NCBI GenBank assembly: GCA_947472655.1
Contig: CANJCG010000029.1
Coordinates: forward strand, 1 to 16,023
Direction of reading: 5' to 3'
DNA: 16,023 nt
Source: Actinomycetota bacterium
GTDB taxonomy: Bacteria; Actinomycetota; Actinomycetes; S36-B12
This document shows, piece after piece, positions 7,510 through 14,092 of this stretch. The translations under genes and the position numbers were made by a program. The notes below the pieces were generated by a model that saw nothing but the letters and a program-made list of their open reading frames with translations, had not been told where the DNA came from and searched no databases. Position 1 is the first letter of the stretch. Each line of letters starts with the position of its first letter.

Positions 7510-7597
7510 TAGTTGACCTCTCCAGAATTAGTGACGCACTCTGGGCTAATGCATTCAAACTCGTGACATTGCAGTAACCGCTAGCCGGTGCCAGAGT

Positions 7598-8587
7598 GTG
7601 CTGGTGAAGTTTAAATCAGCCGCTCCATCGAGCAATGTGGTGCCGCGTGGTAGCGCCGGAGCTGCTATCGCCATTCTCAACATTGGTCTCTTCGCAGTCA
7701 TCCTGACCGTGTTGGTTTCCGTGGCTTTCAGGTCGACGGCTCTGACGCCCGAAACACCAAACGGGCTGCTGCCCATCGCAATCGTCGCACTTGCTTTGGG
7801 AGTTCCCCACGGAGCAGTGGATCAACTAATTCTTCGCCGGGCGCTCACGGTTCGACAGTTTCTCGTGTTCGGACTGGGCTATGTCTTGATCACAGCGTTA
7901 GCTATCGCATTGATCATCACCGCACCTATTCCCTCATTCCTCGTCGTGCTCGCCGGGACGGTTTGGCACTTTGGCACAGGGGATGTAGAAGCTACGGCGG
8001 TGCTGCAGGGAACACCTCCCGAAAAGGGATTAGTCCGTGTCGTACTCGCCCTGGCTTTGGGTTCTGCTCCCGTTCTATTACCCCTGACATCCCCTGCGTC
8101 TGCATCAACACTCGCGCTCATCGAGCCGCAACTGAGTCAACTCGTTACCCCGGGAGCGATCTTCATTGTACGTATCGCCGTGTTCATCGTGATCGGTGTC
8201 AGTGTCGCCATTCTCATTGGCCAACGCAAGTATCGCGCCATTGTCGAACTTCTCGCACTGACGGCGCTGGGGTGCCTTGCGAGTCCGCTGCTTGCCTTCG
8301 CCATCTACTTCAGTTTGTGGCATGCGATACGACACACGGCCAGACTTGCGCAACACACCTACGGCTATCTGTCAGCAGAAACACTTGGATTGATCTTCCG
8401 CCGAGGTGTTGCCTCGCTCATTGGATTCATCGTTGTCGTGGGGATTTTGGTGACTCGATCCTCAACGCTCACGTCAGCCGGGGAATTACTGTGGTTCGGT
8501 TTAGCGATCGTCTGGGGACTCACTGTCCCCCACATGATTTTAGTAGCCGCTTTTGACCGCCGCATGCGATCGTCGGTTACCCGTTAA
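7598..8587 (+). CDS. blh: Beta-carotene 15,15'-dioxygenase, Brp/Blh family (retinal synthesis)
   Basis: A 329-residue integral-membrane protein of the Brp/Blh family, non-heme iron enzymes that cleave beta-carotene symmetrically into two molecules of all-trans retinal, the chromophore of microbial rhodopsins. The conserved histidine sites are all present: LGVPHGAVDQL (H71), VWHFGTGD (H124), SLWHAIRH (H242, H246) and TVPHMILVAAFDRR (H312). About eight hydrophobic helices are evident (roughly 24-43, 58-70, 86-108, 145-163, 187-208, 214-238, 270-286, 298-316). The start is uncertain: GTG 7598 has no clear Shine-Dalgarno, and GTG 7604 is an alternative. No rhodopsin or carotenoid gene is next to it; it sits alone between a reductase and DUF5703. 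The function assumes a supply of beta-carotene from genes outside the window. Confidence 0.9.
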   Translation: MLVKFKSAAPSSNVVPRGSAGAAIAILNIGLFAVILTVLVSVAFRSTALTPETPNGLLPIAIVALALGVPHGAVDQLILRRALTVRQFLVFGLGYVLITALAIALIITAPIPSFLVVLAGTVWHFGTGDVEATAVLQGTPPEKGLVRVVLALALGSAPVLLPLTSPASASTLALIEPQLSQLVTPGAIFIVRIAVFIVIGVSVAILIGQRKYRAIVELLALTALGCLASPLLAFAIYFSLWHAIRHTARLAQHTYGYLSAETLGLIFRRGVASLIGFIVVVGILVTRSSTLTSAGELLWFGLAIVWGLTVPHMILVAAFDRRMRSSVTR

Positions 8588-8625
8588 TTGGACACAATTT
8601 TCATTGTCGACTTCGTCAGATCAAC

Positions 8626-8641
8626 CTGCCAAAATGGGCAG
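8626..8641. repeat. Short inverted repeat upstream of the DUF5703 gene
   Basis: CTGCC (8626-8630) and GGCAG (8637-8641) enclose a 6-nt A-rich loop, 20 bp upstream of the DUF5703 ATG. A second weak repeat, ACAAT...ATTGT, lies at 8594-8607 just after blh. Neither has a T-tail, so they are not good terminators. A regulatory role is only a possibility. Confidence 0.2.
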
Positions 8642-8661
8642 TGTGCATATAGGTTTGAGCT

Positions 8662-8868
8662 ATGTCGATCACCACAGCGACTACTCCAATTTGGGAATAC
8701 AGAGATATCTCATTTCCATTAGGAACTTCGCGTGAAAGAGCTAGGCAGCTTATGACGAGTATCGCTGGTTCGCAGCGTTGGGAATTGCAGATGGCCGTGC
8801 AATATCCCGACGGCCGCCAGCGGGCAAGATTCAGGCGTAAGGTCTATCGCGTAACCAGGATGACCTAA
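8662..8868 (+). CDS. DUF5703 family small protein
   Basis: A 68-residue protein resembling the actinobacterial DUF5703 family. The body, WEYRDISFPLGTSRERARQLMTSIAGSQRWEL, follows the family pattern of an aromatic strand, then (V/I)-P-x-G-x-S-R-x-x-A-x-x-L, then a Trp-Glu-Leu. It ends in an Arg-rich strand (RQRARFRRKVYRVTR, about 52-66). It is soluble, very basic at the C-terminus, and of unknown function. ATG 8662 is the first in-frame start, and the first 10 residues are poorly conserved. Its stop lies 12 bp from the stop of the convergent M20 peptidase; from memory the two families are often neighbours in actinobacteria. Confidence 0.8.
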   Translation: MSITTATTPIWEYRDISFPLGTSRERARQLMTSIAGSQRWELQMAVQYPDGRQRARFRRKVYRVTRMT

Positions 8869-8880
8869 CGAGTCGTTTCA

Positions 8881-10179
8881 TTAGCATTCACGCAAGAATC
8901 GATCAAGGACCCGAACTCCAAACTCCAAACCCGCGATAGGCACCCGTTCGTCAACGCCGTGAAACAGACGCCAATAATCCAATCCAGCCGGCATTTGAAG
9001 CGGTGCAAATCCGTAGCATTCAATGTCTAGCCCAGCAAATGCTTTGGCGTCCGTACCGCCTGAAATCATGTATGGCACAGCGTGCGCCTTTTCATCTTCT
9101 GCCCGTAAGGCCTTGGCCATCAGTGCAAATAGCTCGGTATCAAATGGACCTTCAATCGCTCGGCCAAAATTAAGAACTTCGACGTCGATACTTTCACCGG
9201 CTAGTGCACGAATGGTGGCCTCGAGTTCGTCTTCAAATCCAGGCAAAAAACGGCAGTCAATCTGCGCTTCAGCTGTGCTCGGTATGACGTTTGTCTTGTA
9301 ACCCGCAGATATCACTGTCGGGTTAGACGTATTTTGCATTGTCGCACCAACCAAGTGAGCCAACGTGCCTAAACGCTGATGTAGTTCTTCTGGCTCAGCA
9401 TTGCTCACATCGACGCCGTAGGCCTGCGATAATTCATCCAGGAAACGTTGCACTGTCGGTGTTTTACGTATTGGCCATTTGTATTGCCCAATTCGCGTCA
9501 CGGCGGCTGCAAGTTCGGTTACTGCGTTGTCGTGATGAATCATTGACCCATGTCCGGCTCGAGCCGACGCCCGCAGCCGCATCCACTTCATGCCTTTTTC
9601 CGCCGTTTGAATCGGGTACAAACGCAAGTCGTCGTGAATAGTCAGGCTAAAGCCACCCACTTCACCAATGGCTTGGGTAACTCCGTGAAAGAGTTCTGGT
9701 CGGTGCTCCGTCAACCAATGTGAACCATGAACTGAACCAGCCTCTTCATCTGGCAAGAAGGCAATAACGACATCACGTCTTGGGCGGTACCCTGATCGGC
9801 CCCAATCACGAACCACGGCCAAAATCATGGCGTCCATATCTTTCATATCCACCGCACCACGACCCCAGATAAAGCCGTCATCGATCACACCGCCAAAGGC
9901 CGGCTTGGTCCACTCGGACTGCACGACAGGAACGACATCCAAGTGGCCGTGCAGGAGCAAAGCATTCGCGGATGGATCGGTGCCAGGTATTCGAAGGATG
10001 ACAGCTCTGCGGGTATCACTTGAAGTGGTGATGATTTCCGGATCCCAGCCCGCTTCGCGTAGGCGCTCAGCACAATAATCCGCGGCCGCCACTTCACCCA
10101 TCGTGTCTGATGAATCGCCATAATTGCTTGTGTCTATTTGAATCAATTCTTGAGTGAGCGTTACGACATCAGAGTTCAT
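8881..10179 (-). CDS. M20/M25/M40 family metallo-hydrolase (peptidase/deacylase)
   Basis: A 432-residue cytoplasmic di-zinc hydrolase of the M20 family. LLLHGHLDVVP (75-84) supplies zinc ligand H79 and D81. WGRGAVDMK (105-113) supplies the bridging D111. FLPDEEAG (141-148) supplies the general base E145 and ligand E146, and a further acidic ligand lies in IGEVGG (E173). The dimerisation (lid) domain follows (about 200-320), and a final histidine ligand is in YWRLFHGVDERVP near the C-terminus. The family hydrolyses N-acyl amino acids or dipeptides (ArgE, DapE, carboxypeptidase G2, dipeptidases), and the exact substrate is not determined by sequence. ATG 10179 has AGGA 7 nt upstream, inside the end of trhO. 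The gap to the trhO stop is only 4 nt, indicating one transcript. An in-frame extension to 10227 is rejected. Confidence 0.92.
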   Translation of the reverse strand: MNSDVVTLTQELIQIDTSNYGDSSDTMGEVAAADYCAERLREAGWDPEIITTSSDTRRAVILRIPGTDPSANALLLHGHLDVVPVVQSEWTKPAFGGVIDDGFIWGRGAVDMKDMDAMILAVVRDWGRSGYRPRRDVVIAFLPDEEAGSVHGSHWLTEHRPELFHGVTQAIGEVGGFSLTIHDDLRLYPIQTAEKGMKWMRLRASARAGHGSMIHHDNAVTELAAAVTRIGQYKWPIRKTPTVQRFLDELSQAYGVDVSNAEPEELHQRLGTLAHLVGATMQNTSNPTVISAGYKTNVIPSTAEAQIDCRFLPGFEDELEATIRALAGESIDVEVLNFGRAIEGPFDTELFALMAKALRAEDEKAHAVPYMISGGTDAKAFAGLDIECYGFAPLQMPAGLDYWRLFHGVDERVPIAGLEFGVRVLDRFLREC

Positions 10180-10183
10180 GGCT

Positions 10184-11089
10184 TTATCCTGCCTGCACAG
10201 CTGGCGAATCGACGTCAACATGAGCACAATCCACAGGTTTGTGCCGGGTTTGGCAATCTGGGCACATCACTATGAGTTTGCGGCACTGGGCATTCGAGCA
10301 GTTCATATAAAACTTTGTCGCTCCCTGACACATCTCACATTTGCCGATTTGCATGGGATCTTTCTCGAAGTCGATCACCATGCGTTTATCGAAGACATAA
10401 AGGGAGCCTTCCCAGAGACCGCGGTTACCAAAGGCCTCTCCGTAGCGCACGATTCCACCCGAAATTTGGTACACCTCGTTAAACCCACGCCGCACCATGA
10501 CGCTGGATAAAATTTCACAGCGCACCCCACCTGTGCAATACGTGACAACTGGGACATCCTTGAGGTGGTCGTATTTCCCACTATCGATCTCTCGAATAAA
10601 GTCATGTGTCGTTTGTACGTCTGGAATAACTGCGTTTTTGAACCGTCCGATCTCGGCTTCAAAACCGTTGCGACCGTCGAAGAAAACCACGCTGTCACCT
10701 CGTTCGGCAACGAGTGCATGCACTTCCTCGGGTGTCAGGTGAACTCCCCCGCCTACAACACCAGCTCGATCAACCACGAGTTCTTCGGGAGCTCCGAAAG
10801 AGACGATCTCATCACGATTACGAACGCTCAATTTTGGGAAATCGTCACGGCACCCTTGCGACCATTTGAAATCGACGTGCCCAAGCCCAGGGTACTTCTT
10901 TGTCATTTTGATGTATCGCGACAGATTTTTGATCGATCCACCCAATGTGCCGTTGATGCCATGAGGGGAAATCAAAATCCTGCCCCGTAGATTCAAGGAC
11001 TCGGCCAGTGTCTGCTGCCACATTCGCAAAGCCACAGGGTCAGAGAATGGCGTGAACTCATAAAACAGGATGATTTTTTGTTGGCTCAC
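10184..11089 (-). CDS. trhO: Oxygen-dependent tRNA uridine(34) hydroxylase TrhO (UPF0176, rhodanese domain)
   Basis: A 301-residue cytoplasmic protein of the YceA/TrhO family, which hydroxylates U34 in the anticodon wobble position of certain tRNAs (5-hydroxyuridine). The N-terminal domain contains GRILISPHGINGTLGGS (36-52). The rhodanese domain contains FFDGRNGFEAEIGRFKNAVIPD (136-157) and the active-site loop TYCTGGVRCE, with C185. A C-terminal cysteine-rich region (C251, C254, C264, C269, C276, C279) probably binds zinc. The start is GTG 11089, required by the conserved IILFYEFTP opening. The purine-rich AGGAG touches the start codon with no spacer, so initiation is unusual. It precedes the M20 peptidase gene by 4 nt. 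In actinobacteria the exact tRNA targets are not established to my knowledge. Confidence 0.92.
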   Translation of the reverse strand: MSQQKIILFYEFTPFSDPVALRMWQQTLAESLNLRGRILISPHGINGTLGGSIKNLSRYIKMTKKYPGLGHVDFKWSQGCRDDFPKLSVRNRDEIVSFGAPEELVVDRAGVVGGGVHLTPEEVHALVAERGDSVVFFDGRNGFEAEIGRFKNAVIPDVQTTHDFIREIDSGKYDHLKDVPVVTYCTGGVRCEILSSVMVRRGFNEVYQISGGIVRYGEAFGNRGLWEGSLYVFDKRMVIDFEKDPMQIGKCEMCQGATKFYMNCSNAQCRKLIVMCPDCQTRHKPVDCAHVDVDSPAVQAG

Positions 11090-11110
11090 TCCTGAAGAGT
11101 AAATGCAAAG

Positions 11111-11125
11111 GCGCCCTTGGGGCGC
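11111..11125. other. GC-rich hairpin in the trhO leader
   Basis: GCGCCC-TTG-GGGCGC is a perfect 6-bp stem with a 3-nt loop, 22 bp upstream of the trhO GTG. Neither strand has a proper T-run after it. In the leftward trhO transcript it would sit in the 5' leader, where it could affect translation or mRNA stability. It is not a clear terminator. Confidence 0.35.
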
Positions 11126-11183
11126 AGCTGGCTACAAAATCATGTATCTGACGGGGCGGTCAATCAGGGGTACTCGTAATAGG

Positions 11184-11189
11184 TATAGT
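11184..11189 (+). promoter_or_regulatory. Candidate -10 box for the tRNA-Leu promoter
   Basis: TATAGT matches the TATAAT consensus at five of six positions and lies 25 bp before the tRNA 5' end. Transcription would start near 11196, giving a leader of about 19 nt. No convincing -35 hexamer is seen 16-18 bp upstream. Confidence 0.4.
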
Positions 11190-11195
11190 TCACCG

Positions 11196-11211
11196 GTCGC
11201 TCAAGAGCGAC
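11196..11211. repeat. Perfect 16-bp palindrome in the tRNA-Leu leader
   Basis: GTCGCTC-AA-GAGCGAC has 7-bp perfect arms around a 2-nt centre and lies between the candidate -10 box and the tRNA 5' end at 11215. In DNA it could be an operator at the transcription start; in RNA it could be a leader stem next to the RNase P cleavage site. The close spacing to the promoter favours a regulatory site, but that is inference. Confidence 0.5.
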
Positions 11212-11214
11212 AGG

Positions 11215-11299
11215 GTCCGGGTGGCGGAACGGCAGACGCGCTGGCTTGAGGTGCCAGTATCCTTTACCGGATGTGAGGGTTCAAATCCCTTCTCGGACA
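11215..11299 (+). tRNA. tRNA-Leu (anticodon GAG)
   Basis: An 85-nt class II cloverleaf. The acceptor stem pairs GTCCGGG (11215-11221) with CTCGGAC (11292-11298), including one G-U, and the discriminator is A11299. The anticodon stem CTGGC/GCCAG (11241-11245 and 11253-11257) carries the loop TTGAGGT, placing anticodon GAG at 11248-11250, which reads CUC and CUU leucine codons. A long variable arm (about 11258-11274) and a T-arm with the TTCAAAT loop follow. The 3' CCA is not encoded; the sequence continues ACT after the acceptor stem. It stands alone between trhO and the thioesterase gene. Confidence 0.95.
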
Positions 11300-11302
11300 C
11301 TA

Positions 11303-11328
11303 GATCCCCTCATACATGTGAGGGGATC
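11303..11328 (+). terminator. Hairpin terminator after tRNA-Leu
   Basis: GATCCCCTCA (11303-11312) and TGAGGGGATC (11319-11328) form a perfect 10-bp stem with a 6-nt loop, starting 4 nt after the tRNA. The following GAACTTCTT is only moderately T-rich, as is often seen in actinobacterial terminators. The remaining space to the thioesterase GTG at 11401 shows no recognisable motif. Confidence 0.75.
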
Positions 11329-11400
11329 GAACTTCTTAAATCCAGTTACCGGTGATCGATGCAGTGGCCGACGTCCTGTGGACAGAATGGATCGTCATAA

Positions 11401-12177
11401 GTGAATGATTTACCCACAATTCTTGGTGTCACTCAAATCGGTGTAGATACCTATTCGTCCAATACTTTCCTTCCTCGTGCGCGCACAATCGACGGCGGTC
11501 AGATGTCAGGGCAAGCCCTCACTGCGGCTTTTGAAAGTATCAAACCCGAGTTTCAAGCTCATTCGATTCACGCATCGTTCATTGCTGCCGGAGACTCATC
11601 TAGGCCCGTTACCTACTCAGTTACGCGCGATCGAGATGGCAGGTCCTTTGCCACGCGACACATCACCGCGGTCCAAAATGACGTACTCATCTTTCGAATG
11701 TTTGCTTCCTTTCACATTCATGAAGACGGCGAAGACGTTCAAGCACTGACAATGCCCCAGACTCCCCCACCGTCGGAATGCGCACAGTCACACTCCAGCC
11801 TCGTCGGATTCGACATTCGCGATCCCTTCCCTATCCAAGTACCTGGCAAAGTTACGAGCGCTTGGGCACTGCCATCGGCAACTCTCGGAACAGATCCTCG
11901 ATTGAATGCTTCAGCTCTTATTTATTTATCAGACATGTTCAACGGACTGCCAGATCTGCTGGATTTTGATGTCACGAGTTTTCAGACCAGTTTGGATCAC
12001 GCCTTATGGATACACCGGCCTTTCGTTCTTGACGAGTGGTTATTTTTTGCACACCACGGTCAATCCCTTGCATCCGGCCGTTCCCTATTTACCGGTGACT
12101 ACTTCAGTGCTTGCGGAATCCATGTTGCTAGTTCGGCTCAGGAAATGCTGTATCGCCCTCCTCGCACTCAGTCTTGA
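11401..12177 (+). CDS. Acyl-CoA thioesterase, TesB-like double hotdog
   Basis: A 258-residue protein of the acyl-CoA thioesterase II (TesB) family, which hydrolyses acyl-CoA to free acid and CoA in the cytoplasm. The first hotdog includes DGGQMSGQALTAAF (31-44), IHASFIAAGDSSRPVTYSVTRDRDGRSFATRHITAVQ (56-92) and IFRMFASF. The second includes IYLSDM (174-179), TSLDHALWIHRPFVLDEWLFF (196-216) and SSAQEMLYR (244-252). The expected catalytic set is present as D178, S197 (Thr in E. coli TesB) and Q247. It is slightly shorter and more divergent than typical 280-residue TesB. The start is GTG 11401 with only a weak GGA upstream. It could act with the CoA-transferases nearby, but that is only context. 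Confidence 0.87.
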   Translation: MNDLPTILGVTQIGVDTYSSNTFLPRARTIDGGQMSGQALTAAFESIKPEFQAHSIHASFIAAGDSSRPVTYSVTRDRDGRSFATRHITAVQNDVLIFRMFASFHIHEDGEDVQALTMPQTPPPSECAQSHSSLVGFDIRDPFPIQVPGKVTSAWALPSATLGTDPRLNASALIYLSDMFNGLPDLLDFDVTSFQTSLDHALWIHRPFVLDEWLFFAHHGQSLASGRSLFTGDYFSACGIHVASSAQEMLYRPPRTQS

Positions 12178-12212
12178 ATTCAGAAGTATTAATATGAATG
12201 AACACTCACCAT

Positions 12213-12218
12213 AAGGAG
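12213..12218 (+). promoter_or_regulatory. Strong Shine-Dalgarno for the NAD(P)-binding protein gene
   Basis: AAGGAG lies 5 nt before the GTG at 12224. It fixes the GTG as the start and is among the best ribosome binding sites in the window. The 46-bp gap from the thioesterase stop may also carry a promoter; it is AT-rich (TTGAAT near 12175, TAATAT near 12190) but the spacing is not canonical. Confidence 0.75.
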
Positions 12219-12223
12219 TTCGC

Positions 12224-12871
12224 GTGGCTCGTATCGTTGTTTTTGGAGGCTCGGGTTATGCGGGTCAATTAATCGCTATAGAGGCTGTGCGACGGGGGCA
12301 TGAAGTTACCTGTGTGACGCGGTCTGAACCAAAGTTTCCAATCACAGGCTCGACCCATGTGAGCGGATCTATTTACGATGCTGAGCTACTGCTTCAGCTT
12401 GCAATAGACGCTGATGTATTTCTCAGCGCCGTGCCAAGCCAATCTGGTGGTCAACGACTGCCGGAGGCGTTGCCACACCTTATGGAAGTCTGTATTGACA
12501 ATGGCATCCGATTTGGGGTCGTAGGGGGTGCTGGCAGTCTGTTGGTAGAACACGGGGGTTTGGAACTTCGAGTCGCCTACGCAGATGCATTGCCGGCAGA
12601 GTCAATGCCTGAGATCAACACGCACGCGGAAGTATTACAGGACCTTCGTGATTCACCTGATGCTTTTGATTGGTTCTTCCTGAGTCCAGCGTTAGCCTTT
12701 GGCGCTCATGTTCCAGGCGAGCACCTACACACGTACCGCATCGGCGGCGATGTCATGCTCAAGGACGCCGAAGGCAATAGCGCAATCAGCGGAACGGATT
12801 TCGCCGATGCCGTGCTTGATGAAATTGAACTTCATACGCACCACCGCGCCCGATTTAGTGTTGCCTACTGA
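12224..12871 (+). CDS. NAD(P)-binding Rossmann-fold (NmrA/YwnB-like) protein
   Basis: A 215-residue soluble protein of the atypical short-chain dehydrogenase group. RIVVFGGSGYAGQLIAIEAVRRGHEVTCVTR (3-33) is a complete dinucleotide-binding beta-alpha-beta with G-x-x-G-x-x-G; the Arg after the second strand suggests NADP. FGVVGGAGSLLV (97-108) and FFLSPALAFGAH (about 152-163) match the NAD(P)H-binding family (PF13460-like), which includes YwnB and flavin-reductase-like proteins. The usual active-site YxxxK of classical SDRs is not evident, so it may be a reductase of unknown substrate or a sensor. The start is fixed by the AAGGAG site. Its stop is 1 bp from the stop of the convergent CoA-transferase, and it follows the thioesterase by 46 bp. 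Confidence 0.87.
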   Translation: MARIVVFGGSGYAGQLIAIEAVRRGHEVTCVTRSEPKFPITGSTHVSGSIYDAELLLQLAIDADVFLSAVPSQSGGQRLPEALPHLMEVCIDNGIRFGVVGGAGSLLVEHGGLELRVAYADALPAESMPEINTHAEVLQDLRDSPDAFDWFFLSPALAFGAHVPGEHLHTYRIGGDVMLKDAEGNSAISGTDFADAVLDEIELHTHHRARFSVAY

Positions 12872-12872
12872 C

Positions 12873-14090
12873 TCACAACGACCAAGGATAGGCGACCCCT
12901 TCTTCTGCTTGGTAGGCGATTCCTCGCGCTATGAAGTCATTAATTTCCTCGGTGGTGTAACCAAATCGCGACAAGATTTGCTTGGTGTGTTGTCCCAATA
13001 GAGGTGGCGGTCCAAAATCGCCGGTCGGCGTCTCGGAGAAATCCATCAGATTGCCAAATTGGGTCATCTGGCCCAGCATCGGATGCTCATAAGTAGCGAT
13101 CAATCCGAGGCGTTCATTGTCGGCATCATGCAAGACTGTTTCTCCGCCGCGAGTGTCGATACACATCTCGGCGCTAACCGCTGCTTTGTCCAACAATGCC
13201 GCCCAAACAATGGCTGTGCGCGTCATGAACGCAACTTCAATAGCTGGTTCGATTGCCGCTCTGTTCGCTGTTCGTGTCTCATAATCTTTAGCGCGTGCAT
13301 CTACGGCAAGATCAGGTAAGTTCAGCAGATTACAAAAGCGCTTCCATTCCTCTTGCTGTGTGATGGCTACTTGGATCCAACCCTCTTGGGTTTGATACAG
13401 CCGATAGCAAGCAGAAATTCCGGTGAGTTCTTTGTCCAGACTCGGACGCATTGGAGCCGGAGATCCATCTGCTAAAAGTGCGACATCTGAGCTGAACAGC
13501 GCACCACCATTGAGCAGGGACGTCCAGACATCCTGGCCCTTGCCCGTCTTCTTGCGATGGAAAAGCGCTGTGAGCACTCCCAAGACACTCGCAAATGCAT
13601 TTGCCGTGTCAGTCATTCCAAAACGCAAATACATTGGTGGGTTTCCGTGGGAAACTCCCCCAGCTTCGTATTCCAGCCCTAGAACCGCTTGGTAGAGAGG
13701 ATCGATGCCACCACTGATCGACATCGGCCCTTCGAATCCGTATGCATATGTGTTGCAGTACACAATTTCTGGATTATGAGCAGTCACCTGGTCGTAATCA
13801 ACCCCGAGCCGCGTAGCAGTGCCCTTCGTCATGTTGTGATGCAGTACATCCGCGTTCTTCGCCATGCGCTGCACAATTGCTTGTGCTTCTGGTTGCTTTA
13901 GGTCGAGAGCGATATCAAGTTTCCCGCGTTGGCAACCGATGAATGGTGAGCCATAACGCATCGAGTCGCCTCGTGTGGGTTCGACCTTAATAACCTCTGC
14001 ACCAAGGTCTGAAAGAATCATCGGACCGTATGGACCAGCAAGGAACTGGCCTAAATCAAGAACGAGCACGCCATCTAATGGACCAGGCAT
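12873..14090 (-). CDS. Family III CoA-transferase (CaiB/BaiF), catalytically complete copy
   Basis: A 405-residue member of the CaiB/BaiF (formyl-CoA transferase-like) family, which moves CoA between carboxylic acids through an Asp-bound acyl anhydride; the enzymes form interlocked ring dimers. The N-terminus reads GVLVLDLGQFLAGPYGPMILSDLGAEVIKVEPTRGDSMR (7-45), the CoA-binding Rossmann part. NPEIVYCNTYAYGFEGP (106-122) follows. The nucleophilic aspartate is D161 in RFGMTDTANAFASVLGVLTALFHRKKTGKGQDV. The ATG at 14090 has AGGGAAG 6 nt upstream and is 2 nt from the stop of the upstream paralogue, so the two are co-translated. The acids used are unknown. The stop is 1 bp from the convergent NAD(P)-binding gene. 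Confidence 0.92.
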   Translation of the reverse strand: MPGPLDGVLVLDLGQFLAGPYGPMILSDLGAEVIKVEPTRGDSMRYGSPFIGCQRGKLDIALDLKQPEAQAIVQRMAKNADVLHHNMTKGTATRLGVDYDQVTAHNPEIVYCNTYAYGFEGPMSISGGIDPLYQAVLGLEYEAGGVSHGNPPMYLRFGMTDTANAFASVLGVLTALFHRKKTGKGQDVWTSLLNGGALFSSDVALLADGSPAPMRPSLDKELTGISACYRLYQTQEGWIQVAITQQEEWKRFCNLLNLPDLAVDARAKDYETRTANRAAIEPAIEVAFMTRTAIVWAALLDKAAVSAEMCIDTRGGETVLHDADNERLGLIATYEHPMLGQMTQFGNLMDFSETPTGDFGPPPLLGQHTKQILSRFGYTTEEINDFIARGIAYQAEEGVAYPWSL

Positions 14091-14092
14091 TT

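Noticed and set aside
7963..8556. A 197-codon rightward open frame inside blh in another frame
   Set aside because: The translation is rich in Cys, Arg and His without any recognisable domain, while the blh frame has all the family histidine motifs.
10565..10990. A 141-codon rightward open frame opposite trhO
   Set aside because: It is antisense to a well-matched trhO gene, with no ribosome binding site and no known motif.
11111..11125. GC hairpin before the tRNA as a terminator
   Set aside because: No T-run follows on either strand, and on the leftward strand it lies upstream of trhO, not after a gene.
11215..11328. tRNA-Leu as an integration site for a mobile element
   Set aside because: No integrase gene is present, no direct repeat of the tRNA 3' end was noticed downstream, and the following genes look chromosomal.
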